Positions 62,626 through 64,000 of a stretch of DNA of 64,000 bases are shown here, piece by piece. The stretch lies in the NCBI RefSeq assembly GCF_012274265.1, contig NZ_JAANYY010000002.1:1550001-1614000 (forward strand), in the 5' to 3' direction. The notes under the pieces were generated by a model. It did not search any database. It was not told where the DNA came from and worked only from the letters and a program-made list of their open reading frames with translations. The DNA is from Sphingopyxis microcysteis. GTDB lineage: Bacteria > Pseudomonadota > Alphaproteobacteria > Sphingomonadales > Sphingomonadaceae. Both the position numbers and the translations under genes were made by a program. Each line of letters starts with the position of its first letter. Position 1 is the stretch's first letter.

Positions 62626-63806
62626 GTCGGGCTTTCTACTTCATTTTCGACGGCGGTGGGAGCTTTCCAGCGTCGCCAGAGCCGCTCGATCCTGGCGAGC
62701 ATCGCAAAGCGCAGCCGGTCGGCGGGCGACGACAGCGCGGCGTTTACCCACACCAGCGCGCGGCGCTCGCGCCAGACGCTGTCGATCATCGGATGTCCGG
62801 GCGCAGCGCAGCTGTCGACCCACGCGATCGCGGGGTCGTCCAGCAGGTCGAGATTTTCCTGTTGCAGCAACACCCCGGGCGAAAAGCGGGCATATTCCTC
62901 GTCGAACGCGGTCTTGAACGAAAAGCCCCCGGGCGGCGCCCGAAAATTGATCAGCATCGCCAGCGGTCGCTCGTCGAGGTCCAGCGCACGCATGTCGAGC
63001 CGTCCCGCCTCTGCGGCACCGGCGATGATGGCGCGGAACCAAGCCTCGGTATCGCCATGGCTGGCGAGCGCCGATCCGGCGCGGCCTTTCCAGCCGCGCG
63101 CCTCCAGGTCCAGAAAGCTGTCGATCCACGGATCGATCGCCTCTCCCGCCCGCCAGCGCCGAAAACGCACGCCCCCCTGCTCGGCGAGCCGATTGGCCTG
63201 GCGTCGATGCTCCTTGCGCTTCTTGGCGCGCACCGCGGTGTCCCAATATTCGGCGGGCGACAGGTCGCTGGCGAGCAGCGCGCGCTCTTCGCGATGGACG
63301 ATCTCGGCTTCGCCGCCGCGCACCCGCGCGACGTCGATCAGCGCGCGGTGCAGCGGTCCATCCTCGGTCAATCGCGGCAAATGCAACAAGGTCCGCGCCC
63401 ACGGCGCAGCGTCGCACCAGCCGAGCAGGATCGACCAGAACAGGCGTTCGAACCCCGCGCGGACCAGCGGCAATCCCAGAAAATGATTGGGGTGCGCCCA
63501 GCCGGTCACATGGCGCAGCGGCAGGCGGCCATAATGCGGCGCAGCGGCGATCGGCATGATGCCGATCACCGGCCCGTCGCTGCCGTCGCGCACCATGACC
63601 AGCCGCGCGTGCCGTTCGGGATCGAGCAGGTGCAGCGCCGATTGCAGGCACCAGCGTTCGGCAAAGGGATTGGGTTCGCTGGCCTCCGCCGCCAGCCGGT
63701 CCCACGCCGCCGCCAGTTCGTGCGACAGCGCCAGCGGATCGACGATACGCACCGTCAGCGGATCGGCAGGGGTGGCGTCGGCGGGAAAGGCGGGGTGCAC
63801 CGTCAT
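62622..63806 (-). CDS. FemAB/BioF2-like GNAT acyltransferase
   Basis: A 394-residue protein of the BioF2/CelD-like GNAT superfamily. NPFAERWCLQSALHLLD near the start, YWDTAVRAKKRKEHRRQANR at the domain junction and FKTAFDEEYARFSPGVLL near residue 315 are characteristic. Related proteins transfer acyl or aminoacyl groups in envelope or exopolysaccharide modification; the target here is unknown. Its stop overlaps the cupin start. A C-rich foldback repeat lies 50 bases upstream. Confidence 0.78.
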   Translation of the reverse strand: MTVHPAFPADATPADPLTVRIVDPLALSHELAAAWDRLAAEASEPNPFAERWCLQSALHLLDPERHARLVMVRDGSDGPVIGIMPIAAAPHYGRLPLRHVTGWAHPNHFLGLPLVRAGFERLFWSILLGWCDAAPWARTLLHLPRLTEDGPLHRALIDVARVRGGEAEIVHREERALLASDLSPAEYWDTAVRAKKRKEHRRQANRLAEQGGVRFRRWRAGEAIDPWIDSFLDLEARGWKGRAGSALASHGDTEAWFRAIIAGAAEAGRLDMRALDLDERPLAMLINFRAPPGGFSFKTAFDEEYARFSPGVLLQQENLDLLDDPAIAWVDSCAAPGHPMIDSVWRERRALVWVNAALSSPADRLRFAMLARIERLWRRWKAPTAVENEVESPT

Positions 63807-63858
63807 CGGGTGGAGGTTAGCAGGGAAGCGTTAAAATGGGGTGGCGATTTATCTGAAG

Positions 63859-63992
63859 CCCCTCCCCTTTAGGGGAGGGGTTGGGGTGGGGGCTGTCGAT
63901 GTTGCGCAAGGCCGACGGCCCCCACCCCACTCGACTAAAGGCCCGGCTGTGCCGGACCAAGTCTCGCTACCCCTCCCCTAAAGGGGAGGGGT
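63859..63992. repeat. C-rich foldback repeat at the window edge
   Basis: Hairpins CCCCTCCCCTTTAGGGGAGG (63859) and CCCCTCCCCTAAAGGGGAGG (63970) flank GGGGTGGGGGCTGTCG (63882) and its inverse CGACGGCCCCCACCCC (63912), so the whole fold nests. The window ends 8 bases later, so any gene beyond is unseen. Confidence 0.8.
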
Positions 63993-64000
63993 GATCTTTC

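Noticed and set aside
1..64000. CRISPR array, phage or integrase genes
   Set aside because: No regularly spaced repeats with unique spacers and no integrase, recombinase or IS transposase gene were seen.

Overview
The window is high-GC, densely packed bacterial chromosome. The complete division/cell-wall cluster, several large TonB-dependent receptors, the infA-maf-RNase-yacG block, the GTCATCCCGG-type intergenic repeats and the protein sequences point to a sphingomonad (Alphaproteobacteria), probably Sphingopyxis or a close relative. No plasmid, phage or CRISPR locus is visible. It reads as ordinary core chromosome with a few decorated intergenic regions.

Layout: (1) 134-6553, + strand: a four-gene N-acetylglucosamine operon (SIS-type glucosamine-6-P deaminase, nagA, a fused EIIA-HPr-EI phosphotransferase and an EIICB permease). 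(2) 6559-8692: a Gdx/SugE guanidinium exporter behind tRNA-Trp, then a DMT permease and a GST-like gene. (3) 8930-11675, - strand: acyl-CoA synthetase, a DUF938 methyltransferase and an ABA4-like membrane protein. (4) 11777-17345, - strand: the glycine cleavage operon gcvT-gcvH-[glycosyltransferase-like gene]-gcvPA-gcvPB behind a tandem glycine riboswitch. (5) 17393-19205: a TIP30-like oxidoreductase and a dGTPase. A 281-bp element with 32-bp perfect terminal inverted repeats separates them from a TPR/SPOR protein.

(6) 21445-40027, - strand: the full dcw cluster in canonical order, mraZ-rsmH-ftsL-ftsI-murE-murF-mraY-murD-ftsW-murG-murC-murB-ddl-ftsQ-ftsA-ftsZ. Most junctions are 1-8 bp overlaps, so this is one translationally coupled unit. 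It is preceded by a 10-bp-periodic G-tract array that looks like an MraZ operator. (7) 40303-42826: cysK with two membrane-associated unknowns. (8) 43020-45152, +: a His-rich TonB-dependent receptor, probably for zinc. (9) 45192-47473, -: fabD, fabG and a secreted unknown. (10) 47519-50163: a divergent pair, LD-carboxypeptidase and a second MurC-like ligase, suggesting muropeptide recycling, plus a small membrane protein. (11) 50417-51665, +: rpsF-rpsR-rplI, ending in a strong terminator.

(12) 52312-59100: folE and two large convergent TonB-dependent receptors sharing a bidirectional terminator. (13) 59311-63806, -: a decayed rluE remnant beside tRNA-Phe, then yacG, an RNase E/G-like gene, maf and infA, preceded by a cupin gene and a FemAB/GNAT-type acyltransferase. 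Six foldback repeats of two sequence types lie between genes. I found no convincing wholly new multi-gene system. The best leads are the MraZ operator array, the glycosyltransferase-like gene inside the glycine-cleavage operon, the inverted-repeat element next to dgt, and the LD-carboxypeptidase/Mur-ligase pair.
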